A stretch of DNA of 64,000 bases from Paenibacillus sp. PvR098. GTDB lineage: Bacteria; Bacillota; Bacilli; Paenibacillales; NBRC-103111. Below, in pieces: positions 35,701 to 44,176 of this stretch. Numbering within the stretch: position 1 is the stretch's first letter; each line of letters begins with the position of its first letter. The position numbers and the translations under genes are program-made. The notes beneath the pieces are model-generated. The model saw only the letters and a list, made by a program, of their open reading frames with translations, made no database searches and had not been told where the DNA came from. The DNA lies in assembly GCF_017833255.1 (NCBI RefSeq), contig NZ_JAFIBU010000001.1, forward strand, positions 3,322,001-3,386,000, in the 5' to 3' direction.

Positions 35701-36063
35701 GCCGTAGCTGTAGCAGAATCTTTCATTACAGCTAAGAATGAATTATTCCCCAATCATGTTGAATTGAACCTGGATAGAAAAAGGCTAGCTCAATATTGCG
35801 CTGAAAATCTAAACAGAACAGACGAAAGCTTCAACGACTATTTACAAAATATATATATGTCGCTAGATGATGAGCCTGGCCTTAAAAAGTGGTTTTTAGA
35901 AAACTATATGAACCGGTCGGATTTTGGTAAAGCGGGCAAACCTGCTTTTAAGTATAAAAAGGGCTTTTCGGCTAACGGGGCATTAAATTTGGATGCAAGT
36001 GAATTTGGTATCACGGACGTGTATGGTGCTGCAGAATTGTTCAGAAAAATTACTGGGTGGTAA
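32737..36063 (+). CDS. Composite glycosyltransferase: TPR-like, GT-B and GT-A modules
   Basis: 1108 residues from ATG 32737 (GGAG at 32721-32724; in-frame GTG 32719 also possible). Residues ~1-130 are TPR-like helices. About 135-505 resemble GT-B transferases: CPWGMLQRPQYISESLTKLG, VVYDCVDEVSV, KRADIITTTSASLY, RVCYLGEMD and the sugar-site-like LYKYVMNGLPVVSTQLPEI. A helical linker (about 520-720) leads to a GT2 domain (about 723-950): FSIVIPTRNNQNTLKFTLDTC, VVSDNSNNDNT, LGSDDGLLL. The C-terminal ~150 residues are unrecognised. Two transferase folds in one chain suggest it adds two sugars or a disaccharide. Lies between the first transferase and the CDP-sugar genes. Confidence 0.8.
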   Translation: MSNPKEELEQQKQLFKDNIQVLINNGNIEEACSLIKEYEKIEMNDIDIVNMKAIIFMIKNQLEEAEQLLWRGVEIDNKNKDLLFNLAYLFEIQGEIQPAINFYSRVMKATEDSHQKNEILNTILKLKMTENAAERKFIILSSCPWGMLQRPQYISESLTKLGYAVEYVQPPTKASAQDSNVTLNEAMQFSESNAKEAGLVHVHAPSSVYYEDNLIVDNYKEIVQGLIDSAAEEVVVICYLPSQVNMIHQLNGNFKVVYDCVDEVSVQENDPNGKSDREHEMSLLKRADIITTTSASLYLSKSLDRYNVYLLKNAVRYEDLGKDVHDKIRKELTGIPGPRVCYLGEMDLLFDAELFYNLVRQNRDKSFVVIGDDKDNVLSMKEDNLYVLNTEHQLIEGYLKNMDVGIIPLKIDNDMILKYDSTTLYKYVMNGLPVVSTQLPEIALAKDDIKVCAGLKEFNRSLNEAVKQKTDREAFRELVRENTWDARVKQLLNILDGKTKPYIKTETIKNLQAGLNKISAAQSNPIIKSLYSLTFAKSDTNMFYQLAKEAYMELKTPFTLTNYAYASFLTDQWLECANMIAEDGNADPTYKAELLFLLEHHLHQNLGIRLLHLAKRYPDIQEQVDKLEDADLFKYELAHYCFEVGNYDKAFLMYQEMLSSSFLSGSPLLNKNVSDILIHNGKLMDSQIFKQKWADLMEKYMGDKASQNLGVAMKANDNQPRFSIVIPTRNNQNTLKFTLDTCLHQQFDHFEIVVSDNSNNDNTKELIDKIADKRIKYFKPERELAMTDNFNFAVSKAKGEYIIVLGSDDGLLLHALSTLDRILYSLQTKLLRWNLVPYGWPDVKIKGYENYFQIPKTTLGNINHGIIESESLIKSVIQLEVPYNSLPMLYMNSVVHRDLITLLQEETGSVFKGISPDVYSGFALAFIEQKFVSIDLPMSIGGSSGNSNGIAHSYGKDKESEKIKQDFIKLNKGVGVNRFHILPDVPDVAVAVAESFITAKNELFPNHVELNLDRKRLAQYCAENLNRTDESFNDYLQNIYMSLDDEPGLKKWFLENYMNRSDFGKAGKPAFKYKKGFSANGALNLDASEFGITDVYGAAELFRKITGW

Positions 36064-36117
36064 AACTAAGAAGAACGTATCGCGCGTTAGTTTCCGAGAG
36101 CAAAGGAAGTGAGTTCA

Positions 36118-36888
36118 TTGAAAGCCGTCATTTTAGCAGGAGGCTATGGGACAAGAATAAGTGAAGAAACCCATTTAAAACCCAAGCCGATGGTTGAAAT
36201 CGGGGGGAAGCCCATACTGTGGCATATCCTGAAACTCTACTCTCATTATGGGATCAATGATTTCGTGATTTGTTTAGGATATAAGGGTTACATTATTAAA
36301 GAGTACTTTGCAAATTATTTCCTTCATACGTCGGATGTAACATTTGATATCGGTAATAATCAGATGGAGGTTCATTATCGTTCTGCCGAGCCTTGGAGAG
36401 TAACGCTTGTGGATACAGGGGAACACACCATGACAGGCGGTCGTTTGAAAAGGGTGCAAGAGTATGTGGGAAATAGCACCTTCTGTTTTACGTATGGCGA
36501 CGGGGTTAGTAACGTGAATATTAGCGATTTAATTGATTTTCACAAAAAAATGGATGTTAAAGCAACGGTGACATCGGTTCAACCGCCTGGAAGGTATGGA
36601 GCCATAGATGTAAAGCAAGATAAAGTCATTAGTTTTCATGAAAAGCCAAGTGGTGACGGGAATTGGATTAACGGCGGATTTTTTGTATTAGAGCCTTCAG
36701 TATTCGATTACATCAACGGGGATGAAACCACGTGGGAAACAGAACCCTTGGAAAGTTTAGCTCTGGAAGGACAATTGGCGACTTTTCGTCATAAAGGTTT
36801 CTGGCAGCCCATGGATACATTACGGGATAAAGTAAAACTTGATGAATTATGGATGCAAAATAGAGCGGAGTGGAAGGTTTGGAGCTGA
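36118..36888 (+). CDS. rfbF: Glucose-1-phosphate cytidylyltransferase
   Basis: 256 residues from TTG 36118, with AAAGGAAGTGAG at 36102-36113; an in-frame GTG at 36109 falls inside that site. KAVILAGGYGTRISEETHLKPKPM is the nucleotidyltransferase signature, with YGDGVSNVNI and the RfbF-specific PPGRYGAID and EKPSGDGNWINGGFFV. Makes CDP-glucose from CTP and glucose-1-phosphate, opening the CDP-hexose pathway. Glucose-1-phosphate could come from the phosphoglucomutase at the left edge. Overlaps the next gene by 19 bases. Confidence 0.93.
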   Translation: MKAVILAGGYGTRISEETHLKPKPMVEIGGKPILWHILKLYSHYGINDFVICLGYKGYIIKEYFANYFLHTSDVTFDIGNNQMEVHYRSAEPWRVTLVDTGEHTMTGGRLKRVQEYVGNSTFCFTYGDGVSNVNISDLIDFHKKMDVKATVTSVQPPGRYGAIDVKQDKVISFHEKPSGDGNWINGGFFVLEPSVFDYINGDETTWETEPLESLALEGQLATFRHKGFWQPMDTLRDKVKLDELWMQNRAEWKVWS

Positions 36889-37943
36889 ACAGATCTTTTT
36901 GGGAAGGTAAGAAGGTTTTAATAACGGGTCACACTGGATTCAAGGGAAGTTGGTTGACCTTATGGCTGACACAATTGGGGGCGGAAGTGATTGGATTTTC
37001 CTTGAATCCAACCACTTCTCCTAATTTATTTGAATTAGCTCATGCGGATGCCGGCATTACATCGATTACCGGGGATATTTTAGACTTGGAAAGTCTAAAG
37101 AATACTGTAGACTCTCATGAACCTGAAATCATTTTCCATCTGGCTGCCCAATCTTTAGTGAAAAAATCATACACGAATCCGACAGATACGTTCTCAACGA
37201 ATGTGATGGGAACAGTAAATATTTTTGAAGCGTCTCGACAATCCAAGTGTGTAAGAGCCGTTGTGAATGTAACAAGTGATAAATGTTATGAAAATCGAGA
37301 ATCGCCCTATTGGGGTTATCGTGAGAATGATCCCATGGGGGGATATGACCCTTACAGTGCGAGCAAAGGTTGTGCGGAGCTCGTTACAAGCTCGTACCGA
37401 AATTCATTTTTTAAAGATCAGAGCCCGGTTAAATTAGCTTCGGTTCGAGCAGGAAATGTAATAGGCGGCGGGGATTGGTCGGCCGATCGGTTGATTCCTG
37501 ATATTGTTCGAGCCATTGAGTCCCAAAAGTCGATTGCAATAAGGAATTTATCGGCCATTCGTCCTTGGCAGCATGTGTTGGAGCCCCTTCATGGATACCT
37601 TTTGTTGGCTCAAAAATTATATGCCGGCCATAATGACTACACCGAAGCCTGGAATTTTGGACCTAAAGAGGACGGAATCGTTTCTGTAGGTACGCTTCTT
37701 TCTTTATTTGAAGAAGCGTGGGGAGAAAAATTAAATTATATTTCGGATGTTCCCTCTCAGTTCCATGAGGCGCATTTTTTAAAATTGGATTGTTCAAAAG
37801 CAAGTTATAAATTGAATTGGCATCCGAAGCTTAATGTGAAGGAAACGGTAGACTGGACGGCTGCATGGTACAAAAACTATTTTAACCGGACAGATATACG
37901 TCGATATACATTAGATCAAATTGAAAAATACATGCAGTTATAA
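36870..37943 (+). CDS. rfbG: CDP-glucose 4,6-dehydratase
   Basis: 357 residues from GTG 36870 (TTG 36879 is an alternative). Short-chain dehydrogenase/reductase fold: ITGHTGFKGSWLTLWL (NAD-binding), HLAAQSLVKKSY, VTSDKCYEN, and catalytic Tyr-Lys in YDPYSASKGCAE. It turns CDP-glucose into CDP-4-keto-6-deoxyglucose, the shared intermediate for the enzymes that follow. Translationally overlapped with rfbF. Confidence 0.93.
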   Translation: MEGLELNRSFWEGKKVLITGHTGFKGSWLTLWLTQLGAEVIGFSLNPTTSPNLFELAHADAGITSITGDILDLESLKNTVDSHEPEIIFHLAAQSLVKKSYTNPTDTFSTNVMGTVNIFEASRQSKCVRAVVNVTSDKCYENRESPYWGYRENDPMGGYDPYSASKGCAELVTSSYRNSFFKDQSPVKLASVRAGNVIGGGDWSADRLIPDIVRAIESQKSIAIRNLSAIRPWQHVLEPLHGYLLLAQKLYAGHNDYTEAWNFGPKEDGIVSVGTLLSLFEEAWGEKLNYISDVPSQFHEAHFLKLDCSKASYKLNWHPKLNVKETVDWTAAWYKNYFNRTDIRRYTLDQIEKYMQL

Positions 37944-37956
37944 GAAGGTGGGTTAT

Positions 37957-39189
37957 ATGGCAAATCAACCGTGCCGCTTTTGTAATCATGATTTAACACA
38001 TACCTTTGTTGATTTGGGAATGTCTCCATTATCGAATTCGTATGTCTCGCCTCAGCAATTAAAAACGGCAGAGATCACGTTTCCTTTACATGCTTATGTT
38101 TGTGAGAATTGTTTATTGGTTCAATTAGAGGAATTTCAATCGCCGGAACACATTTTCAATGATTATGCCTATTTTAGCTCTTATTCGGATAGTTGGTTGA
38201 AGCATTGCGAACATTATGTAGATATGATTGTGCCTGAATTAGGCCTGACGGATAAGTCGTTCGTCATGGAGATCGCAAGTAATGACGGCTATTTGCTGCA
38301 ATATTTTAAACAAAAGAATATTCCGGTTCTTGGTATTGAACCTGCAGACAATGTAGCTAAAAATGCACAAGAAAAAGGGATTGATACTTTAGTTTCTTTT
38401 TTTAATACCGGCACCGCTCAAAAATTAAAAGGGAAACATATGACGGCTGATTTAATTATCGGCAATAATGTGTTAGCTCATGTACCCAACCTTCGTGACT
38501 TTGTGGCGGGTTTAAAAATGGTTCTGAAGCCGCAAGGAGTTATTACGATGGAATTTCCTCATTTGCTAAGGCTTATGGAGGAAAATCAGTTTGACACCAT
38601 CTATCATGAGCATTTTTCTTACTTTTCGTTGTTAACGGCGCAGAAAGTTTTTAGTTCTCTTGGCCTTGAAATATTTAAGGTTGATGAAATTGCAACGCAT
38701 GGCGGTTCCCTTCGAATTTATGCAAAACACAGTGAAGATGCTTCGAGGGAAGTTATGGATTCGGTTAACCATATCATCGAAAAAGAAGTTCATGCAGGAC
38801 TGAATAAAGTAGAAGCTTATTTTAAGTTTTCGGAACAGGTTAAAGCCACCAAACGAGCTTTAGTAGAGTTTTTGATTCAGGTGAAGAAGGACGGCAAAAC
38901 CATTGTAGGATACGGCGCTCCGGCAAAAGGCAACACATTGCTGAATTACTGTGGAGTTCGAAACGATTTCATTGATTACACCGTTGACCGTAATCCCGCA
39001 AAACAGGGCATGTATCTCCCTGGAACCCGTATTCCGATCTTTTCTCCAGATCAGCTAAAGGAAACGAAGCCTGATTTCATCTTGATCTTACCTTGGAATT
39101 TAAAAGATGAGATTATGGAACAATTGGCATACGTACGAGAATGGGGATGTAAGTTTATTTTACCTATTCCAAAACTAATGGTGATTTAA
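37957..39189 (+). CDS. SAM-dependent sugar C-methyltransferase (TylC3/EryBIII-like three-domain type)
   Basis: 410 residues from ATG 37957 behind GAAGGTGGG. N-terminal zinc-binding domain with CRFCNHD and CENCLLVQ, preceded by FVDLGMSPLSNSY; central methyltransferase fold with VMEIASNDGYLLQYF (SAM site), IIGNNVLAHVPNL and EFPHLLRLM; C-terminal domain with GYGAPAKGNTLLNYCG. This architecture belongs to the NDP-4-keto-6-deoxyhexose 3-C-methyltransferases. Known members use dTDP or related sugars; here the CDP-linked ketosugar from rfbG is the likely substrate. Would create a branched sugar. Confidence 0.85.
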   Translation: MANQPCRFCNHDLTHTFVDLGMSPLSNSYVSPQQLKTAEITFPLHAYVCENCLLVQLEEFQSPEHIFNDYAYFSSYSDSWLKHCEHYVDMIVPELGLTDKSFVMEIASNDGYLLQYFKQKNIPVLGIEPADNVAKNAQEKGIDTLVSFFNTGTAQKLKGKHMTADLIIGNNVLAHVPNLRDFVAGLKMVLKPQGVITMEFPHLLRLMEENQFDTIYHEHFSYFSLLTAQKVFSSLGLEIFKVDEIATHGGSLRIYAKHSEDASREVMDSVNHIIEKEVHAGLNKVEAYFKFSEQVKATKRALVEFLIQVKKDGKTIVGYGAPAKGNTLLNYCGVRNDFIDYTVDRNPAKQGMYLPGTRIPIFSPDQLKETKPDFILILPWNLKDEIMEQLAYVREWGCKFILPIPKLMVI

Positions 39190-39741
39190 ATGATCTTTAC
39201 CGAAACCGAATTAGCAGGGGCCTATATCATCGGTCTTCAGCCGCTGGAAGATGAGAGAGGCTTTTTTGCCCGAACATGGTGTCGAAAGGAATTTGAGAGC
39301 AGCGGTTTAAACCCTAATTTAGTTCAGTGCAATTTATCCTACAACAACAAAAAAGGCACCTTGAGAGGCATGCATTTTCAAGCTGCTCCTTATGAAGAGG
39401 CCAAACTCGTACGATGTATTAGAGGAGCGATCTGTGACGTCATTATCGATTTACGTCCGGATTCCAAAACCTTTAAAAGGTGGATCAAAGTCGAATTAAC
39501 GCAGGACAACCACAAGATGCTTTACATTCCTGAGGGCTTTGCCCACGGTTTTCAAACGTTGGTTGATCATACAGAGGTTTTCTATCAGATGAGTGAATAC
39601 TATCGCCCTGAAAGCGCACAGGGTGTTCGTTGGGACGATCCTGCATTTGGTATTGAATGGCCGATGGATCGGAAGATCATATCTCCAAAAGATCAAATGT
39701 ATGATCTCTTTGAATATCAGATGAAGGAAACGGATGAATAA
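39190..39741 (+). CDS. rfbC: dTDP-4-dehydrorhamnose 3,5-epimerase (RfbC) family
   Basis: 183 residues; ATG 39190 directly follows the upstream stop. Cupin fold with LEDERGFFARTWC, the catalytic His in RGMHFQ, YIPEGFAHGFQTL and FYQMSEYY. Family members epimerise C3 and/or C5 of NDP-4-ketohexoses; in this CDP cluster it probably works on the CDP-4-keto sugar, before or after methylation. Normal length. Confidence 0.88.
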   Translation: MIFTETELAGAYIIGLQPLEDERGFFARTWCRKEFESSGLNPNLVQCNLSYNNKKGTLRGMHFQAAPYEEAKLVRCIRGAICDVIIDLRPDSKTFKRWIKVELTQDNHKMLYIPEGFAHGFQTLVDHTEVFYQMSEYYRPESAQGVRWDDPAFGIEWPMDRKIISPKDQMYDLFEYQMKETDE

Positions 39742-39743
39742 AA

Positions 39744-40403
39744 ATGAAGGACATGATTTTCTGGGGTGCTACGGGCCATGCAAAAGTGCTGAACGAATGC
39801 ATGAAAAGCTATGGGCACCGTTTGGTTGCATTATTCGACAATAATAATAAGCTAACCGCTCCGATCCCGGGTGTTCCCCTATTTTACGGACAAGAAGGTT
39901 TTGAAGAATGGAATCATAAAAGGGACCCGGATCAACCCGTTGGTTTTTTGGTTGCCATCGGAGGCAGTAACGGAAGGGCAAGAGTAGGGCTGCAAGATTG
40001 CCTTGAATCAAAAGGGCTTGTAGCTTTGACGGCTGTCCACCGTAAAGCGTTTGTAGCTGACGATGCCGTGATTGGGCAGGGCACGCAGATACTGGTAAAT
40101 AGTACGGTAGGTGTCGAAACCATCATCGGTAAAGGTTCAATTATCAATACGGGTGCGATTGTCGATCATGAATGCCGCATTGGGGATGGTGTTCATATAA
40201 GCCCTGGTGCGCATTTAGCCGGTTGTGTTGAAGTGGGCGATTATGCAACTGTTTTTACAGGAGCTGTCATTATTCCAAGAATCAAAATTGGGGAGGGAGC
40301 AGTGGTGGGAGCCGGTGCGGTGGTTACCAAGGACGTACCTCCTTACACTGTGGTCGTTGGAAATCCGGCAAGAATCCTGAAGAGACTTCCAGTTAATCAG
40401 TAA
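39744..40403 (+). CDS. PglD/NeuD-like sugar acyltransferase
   Basis: 219 residues from ATG 39744, two bases after the previous stop. N-terminal Rossmann-like half (KDMIFWGATGHAKVLNECM) and a C-terminal left-handed beta-helix of hexapeptide repeats (IIGKGSIINTGAIVDHECRI ... VVGAGAVVTKDVPPYTVVVGNPA). This is the PglD/NeuD type; PglD N-acetylates UDP-4-amino-sugars. With an aminotransferase in the same operon, N-acetylation of a 4-amino group is the simplest reading; O-acylation is possible. Confidence 0.85.
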   Translation: MKDMIFWGATGHAKVLNECMKSYGHRLVALFDNNNKLTAPIPGVPLFYGQEGFEEWNHKRDPDQPVGFLVAIGGSNGRARVGLQDCLESKGLVALTAVHRKAFVADDAVIGQGTQILVNSTVGVETIIGKGSIINTGAIVDHECRIGDGVHISPGAHLAGCVEVGDYATVFTGAVIIPRIKIGEGAVVGAGAVVTKDVPPYTVVVGNPARILKRLPVNQ

Positions 40404-40437
40404 GACGACGAATACGAATATTCATGTTGGGGGAAAA

Positions 40438-41172
40438 ATGATGAACGAAAAATTTGAAGAAGAAAAAAAGAAGCTTATTGAACAAGCCGGTAAAGATGCC
40501 CAAGCAAAGGATCTCAGTCTTCAATGGCTCAACTATACGGCAAAGTATAAATACTCTTATAATTTTAGCTGGCTTGGACGTCCCATTATTCAGTATCCGC
40601 AAGATATGATGGCCATGCAGGAAATTATTTGGAGAGTTAAACCGGACTTAATTATTGAAACCGGCGTCGCTCATGGAGGCTCGCTTATTTATTATGCTTC
40701 ATTGTTAGAGTTGATGGGTGGAGACGGAAGAGTCGTTGGAATCGATATTGATATTCGGGAACACAACCGGATAGAAATTGAAAAACATCCGATGTATAAG
40801 CGGATTGATTTAATAGAGGGCTCGTCAACAGACGAAAGCATTATTCAACAGGTGAAAGAAATATGCAAGAATAAACAACGTGTACTGATATCCTTGGATT
40901 CAAACCATACACATGAGCATGTGTTGGCTGAAATGCAATTGTACTCCCCTTTTGTAACCAAAGGAAGCTACTTGGTTGTGTTCGATACGGTAGTGGAAGA
41001 TATGCCGGAGGATTTCTTTCCGGACCGCCCTTGGGGAAAAGGAAATAATCCGAAAACCGCTGTTTGGGAGTTTCTTAAAACCAATAAACGGTTTATCATC
41101 GATGAGGAAATGGAGAATAAACTTCTGATTACCGTTGCACCTGATGGATACTTAAAATGTGTGGAGGATTAA
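40438..41172 (+). CDS. CmcI/cephalosporin-hydroxylase-type SAM methyltransferase
   Basis: 244 residues from ATG 40438 (a second ATG follows at 40441). LIIETGVAHGGSLIYYASLLEL is the nucleotide-binding loop, GIDIDIREHNR follows, and VLISLDSNHTHEHVLAEM is characteristic of the CmcI family (Rossmann methyltransferase fold; members O-methylate sugars such as rhamnose). Probably O-methylates the sugar or glycan. The catalytic role cannot be fixed from sequence alone. Confidence 0.75.
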   Translation: MMNEKFEEEKKKLIEQAGKDAQAKDLSLQWLNYTAKYKYSYNFSWLGRPIIQYPQDMMAMQEIIWRVKPDLIIETGVAHGGSLIYYASLLELMGGDGRVVGIDIDIREHNRIEIEKHPMYKRIDLIEGSSTDESIIQQVKEICKNKQRVLISLDSNHTHEHVLAEMQLYSPFVTKGSYLVVFDTVVEDMPEDFFPDRPWGKGNNPKTAVWEFLKTNKRFIIDEEMENKLLITVAPDGYLKCVED

Positions 41173-41176
41173 TCCC

Positions 41177-42313
41177 ATGAACCCATTCGGAAGAATTCCC
41201 GTCTCCGGCCCTTGGATCACCAATAAGGAAATTGAATATGTAACGGATGCGGTGACGAATGCCTGGTATGAAAATGCAAATACATATAATCTTAAATTTG
41301 AAGAGGCTTTTTCTTCCTACGTCGGTACCAAATATGCGATCTCATTGCCTTCATGTACTTCAGCCATCCATTTATCGCTGCTTTCATTAGGTATCGGACC
41401 AGGCGATGAGGTTATTGTCCCTGATATCACTTGGATAGCTTCAGCCGCTCCGATCAGTTACGTTGGGGCTACTCCCGTATTTGCGGACATTGACGACAAA
41501 TCCTGGTGCTTGTCCGCCCGAAGCTTTGAAAATAATATCACTGAAAAAACAAAAGCAGTCATACCTGTTGATTTATACGGGAATGTGCCGGATATGGATG
41601 AAATCCGCAGGATTGCAGATAAATACAATATTGCGGTGATCGAAGATGCCGCGGAAGCGCTGGGCAGTGAATACAAAGGCAAAAAAGCGGGATCTTTAGG
41701 CGATGTCGGGGTATTCAGTTTTCATGGCTCGAAGACTTTGACGACAGGTGAAGGCGGCATGTTAGTAACGGATAGAGAGGACATTTATAATAAGTGCCTC
41801 TACTTACGGGATCATGGACGTAAGCCCGGCGACAAAATGTTTTGGAATACGGAAGTCGGATACAAATATAAAATGAGCAGCTTGCAGGCGGCGTTAGGTT
41901 TGGCCCAGCTTGAACGGGTTGAAGACCTGGTGAAGCGTAAAAGAGAGATCTTTTCATGGTATGCCGAGGAACTGGCTGAGGTTGAGGGGATTCGGCTTAA
42001 TAGTGAGAACCCCGATGTGAAGAATACCTATTGGATGATCACCATTATCTTAGATGGAGTAAGCGGTATAAAAAAAGAGGCTTTGATTGAGAAATTGGCA
42101 GAAGATTATATTGATTGCCGGCCGTTTTTTTATCCTTTAAGTATGTTGCCTGCTTATGAGGATTTAAGTACGGTACAAAAGGCCAAAGATGATAACAACA
42201 TCGCCTACGCTATTTCACCATACGGAATAAACCTGCCAAGTGCATTAAATTTATCCAGAGCTCAAGTTAAGTATGTTTGTGAAAAACTTAAGGATAAGCT
42301 TAAATTTAGTTAA
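41177..42313 (+). CDS. DegT/DnrJ/EryC1-type sugar aminotransferase (perosamine-synthase-like)
   Basis: 378 residues from ATG 41177 with GGAGG upstream. GTKYAISLPSCTSAIHLSLL and VPDITWIASAAPISYVGA form the PLP pocket, IEDAAEALGSEYKGKKAG the Asp, and FSFHGSKTLTTGEGGM contains the Schiff-base Lys. Because that Lys is present it is an aminotransferase and not an RfbH-type 3-dehydratase, which has His there. The motif set matches 4-aminotransferases such as GDP-perosamine synthase. Likely installs the C4 amino group on the CDP-4-keto sugar. Last gene of the island; terminator follows. Confidence 0.88.
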   Translation: MNPFGRIPVSGPWITNKEIEYVTDAVTNAWYENANTYNLKFEEAFSSYVGTKYAISLPSCTSAIHLSLLSLGIGPGDEVIVPDITWIASAAPISYVGATPVFADIDDKSWCLSARSFENNITEKTKAVIPVDLYGNVPDMDEIRRIADKYNIAVIEDAAEALGSEYKGKKAGSLGDVGVFSFHGSKTLTTGEGGMLVTDREDIYNKCLYLRDHGRKPGDKMFWNTEVGYKYKMSSLQAALGLAQLERVEDLVKRKREIFSWYAEELAEVEGIRLNSENPDVKNTYWMITIILDGVSGIKKEALIEKLAEDYIDCRPFFYPLSMLPAYEDLSTVQKAKDDNNIAYAISPYGINLPSALNLSRAQVKYVCEKLKDKLKFS

Positions 42314-42350
42314 AATCCTAGAATGAGTGGAGTCAGTCCTCCGTTGCCTG

Positions 42351-42376
42351 ATCCGGTCTGAAAAGCCGGATTTTTT
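42351..42376 (+). terminator. Terminator at the end of the glycosylation island
   Basis: ATCCGG (42351-42356) pairs with CCGGAT (42366-42371), followed by a T-run. The rest of 42377-42634 holds no gene; it carries the fliD promoter and about 150 bases of AT-rich leader. Confidence 0.85.
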
Positions 42377-42446
42377 CTTTTATAATCGGTACTCACATGG
42401 AAAGGCGAATTTTTCAGAAAAATTTTAATTTATTCTTCCATTACGC

Positions 42447-42474
42447 TAAAAAAAATCGCAATTCAATCCGATAG
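42447..42474 (+). promoter_or_regulatory. Sigma-D promoter of fliD
   Basis: TAAA (42447-42450), 16 bases, TCCGATAG (42467-42474), about 160 bases before fliD. Confidence 0.7.
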
Positions 42475-42634
42475 TATTAGTAATGGTGTGAATATGGCTT
42501 TATCGTATTATTTATAACCATACCCCCTAAGACATATGATGAGAAGTACCTTATAGAAAAAATGATAGATGGGTTATTACTGAGTGAAAAGTAAGAATGA
42601 TTTTTAATAGATAGAAATAGGTAGGTGGACGATT

Positions 42635-44146
42635 ATGGTAGGTTCAATTCGTTTAGGCGGGTTAATCTCAGGGCTTGATACAAACACGATCGTTTCGGAT
42701 TTAATGAAAGTTAGGAGAGCTCCACTAAATCAACTTTTACAGAGGAAGCAAACTGAGGAGTGGAGACGTGACCAGTTTAGAGAGATGAACTCTCTCTTAC
42801 TAGACCTAAAGAATAAAACCTTTGACATGAGAATGCAGGGAACCTTTCAAAAGAAGGCTGTAGCATCTGACAGTGAAGCGATCGTTTCTGCTAAACAAAA
42901 AGGGACCCCCACTTTGTCTACCTATAATGTGGAGGTAACAGCTCTTTCCGATCCGGCGAAAGCTGCTTCTGTGAAATTTGTCAATACCTTGGCGAATGAC
43001 ACTACCGAGATTGGAGAGGCATTTGATTTTAAGATTGGTACGACTACCATTAATGTTACAGCTACCGATACAATCAGCAGTGTACTATCTAAAGTTAATG
43101 CTGTTTCATCTACAACGGGAGTTACCGCTAGCTATCTCAAAGATGACAAATCCATTACTTTTACAACAACTGCTACTGGTGCCAATGCAGCTATTTCGAT
43201 TGATGTCGTCGCTCCTGCCACTACCTTTGGAGCTAGTAATAAACTTAACTTGTCTGTTGGTACGATTGATAGTACGGGAGAGACGTTTGCTACAGATGCT
43301 GGATTTCAACTGTCAAAAGACGCTACAGCGGGAAGCGTTAAGATAAACGGGATTGCTTATTCCGTTACTAGTTCTACATTCAATTTTGACGGCGTTGAGT
43401 TCAACATCAAGGCTCTTGGAACTACTAAAGTAAATGTAAAGCCAGATGAGGATGCAGTTTTCAACTCTATTAAAGGCTTTATTGATAAATATAACGAGGT
43501 TATTGAAAAGATTAATGCCGAAATAAGGGAAACCAAATACAGGGACTATAAACCTCTATTAGATGAGGAAAAAGAAGCTTTATCTGAAAAACAAATTGAA
43601 CAATGGGAAGATAAAGCAAAGAGCGGTTTGTTGCGCCAAGATCCCTTGCTTTCTAATGCTTTGGCTGAAATGCGGAGAGTTTTTTCGACTAATGTAACAG
43701 CTGCAGGTATGGACCCTAATTTTGATGCACTTAGTGAAATTGGGATTACAACTGGTAATTATATGGAAAGAGGAAAGCTCCATATTAATGAAACGAAGCT
43801 ACGTGAGGCCATTTCTCAAAATGGAACGAAAGTAATGGACTTGTTTACGAAAGCGAGTACCTCGACAGATCCTACAACGAAATTTAATGAGAGTGGTTTA
43901 GCTCAACGCTTGTATGATCAACTTAATATCTCCATGAGTAAGATCACCGATAAAGCAGGTAGCTCTCTTTATTTAGCGGATAACAGTTTGATCGGTAAAG
44001 ATCTAAGAAGAATTGATACGGACATAAGTAGGTGGGAATCCCGTCTGCAAGATATCGAGGACCGCTACTGGAAAAGCTTTAGCGCAATGGAAACAGCAAT
44101 GAATAGGGCTCAATCCCAAAGTGGTTGGTTAGCGCAACAATTCTGA
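42635..44146 (+). CDS. fliD: FliD, flagellar filament cap
   Basis: 503 residues from ATG 42635. N-terminus IRLGGLISGLDTNTIVSDLMKVRRAPLNQL and C-terminus with FSAMETAMNRAQSQSGWLAQQF are the coiled-coil cap domains; the Thr/Ser-rich middle is the variable exposed part. FliD caps the growing filament and folds exported flagellin. It shares the operon with fliS and a fliT-like gene. Confidence 0.96.
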   Translation: MVGSIRLGGLISGLDTNTIVSDLMKVRRAPLNQLLQRKQTEEWRRDQFREMNSLLLDLKNKTFDMRMQGTFQKKAVASDSEAIVSAKQKGTPTLSTYNVEVTALSDPAKAASVKFVNTLANDTTEIGEAFDFKIGTTTINVTATDTISSVLSKVNAVSSTTGVTASYLKDDKSITFTTTATGANAAISIDVVAPATTFGASNKLNLSVGTIDSTGETFATDAGFQLSKDATAGSVKINGIAYSVTSSTFNFDGVEFNIKALGTTKVNVKPDEDAVFNSIKGFIDKYNEVIEKINAEIRETKYRDYKPLLDEEKEALSEKQIEQWEDKAKSGLLRQDPLLSNALAEMRRVFSTNVTAAGMDPNFDALSEIGITTGNYMERGKLHINETKLREAISQNGTKVMDLFTKASTSTDPTTKFNESGLAQRLYDQLNISMSKITDKAGSSLYLADNSLIGKDLRRIDTDISRWESRLQDIEDRYWKSFSAMETAMNRAQSQSGWLAQQF

Positions 44147-44176
44147 AAAAGTTAAAATTAATGGGAGAGATTAATC

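Noticed and set aside
41177..42313. RfbH-type CDP-4-keto-6-deoxyglucose 3-dehydratase
   Set aside because: The Schiff-base Lys is present (HGSKTLTTGEGG), whereas RfbH has His at that place.
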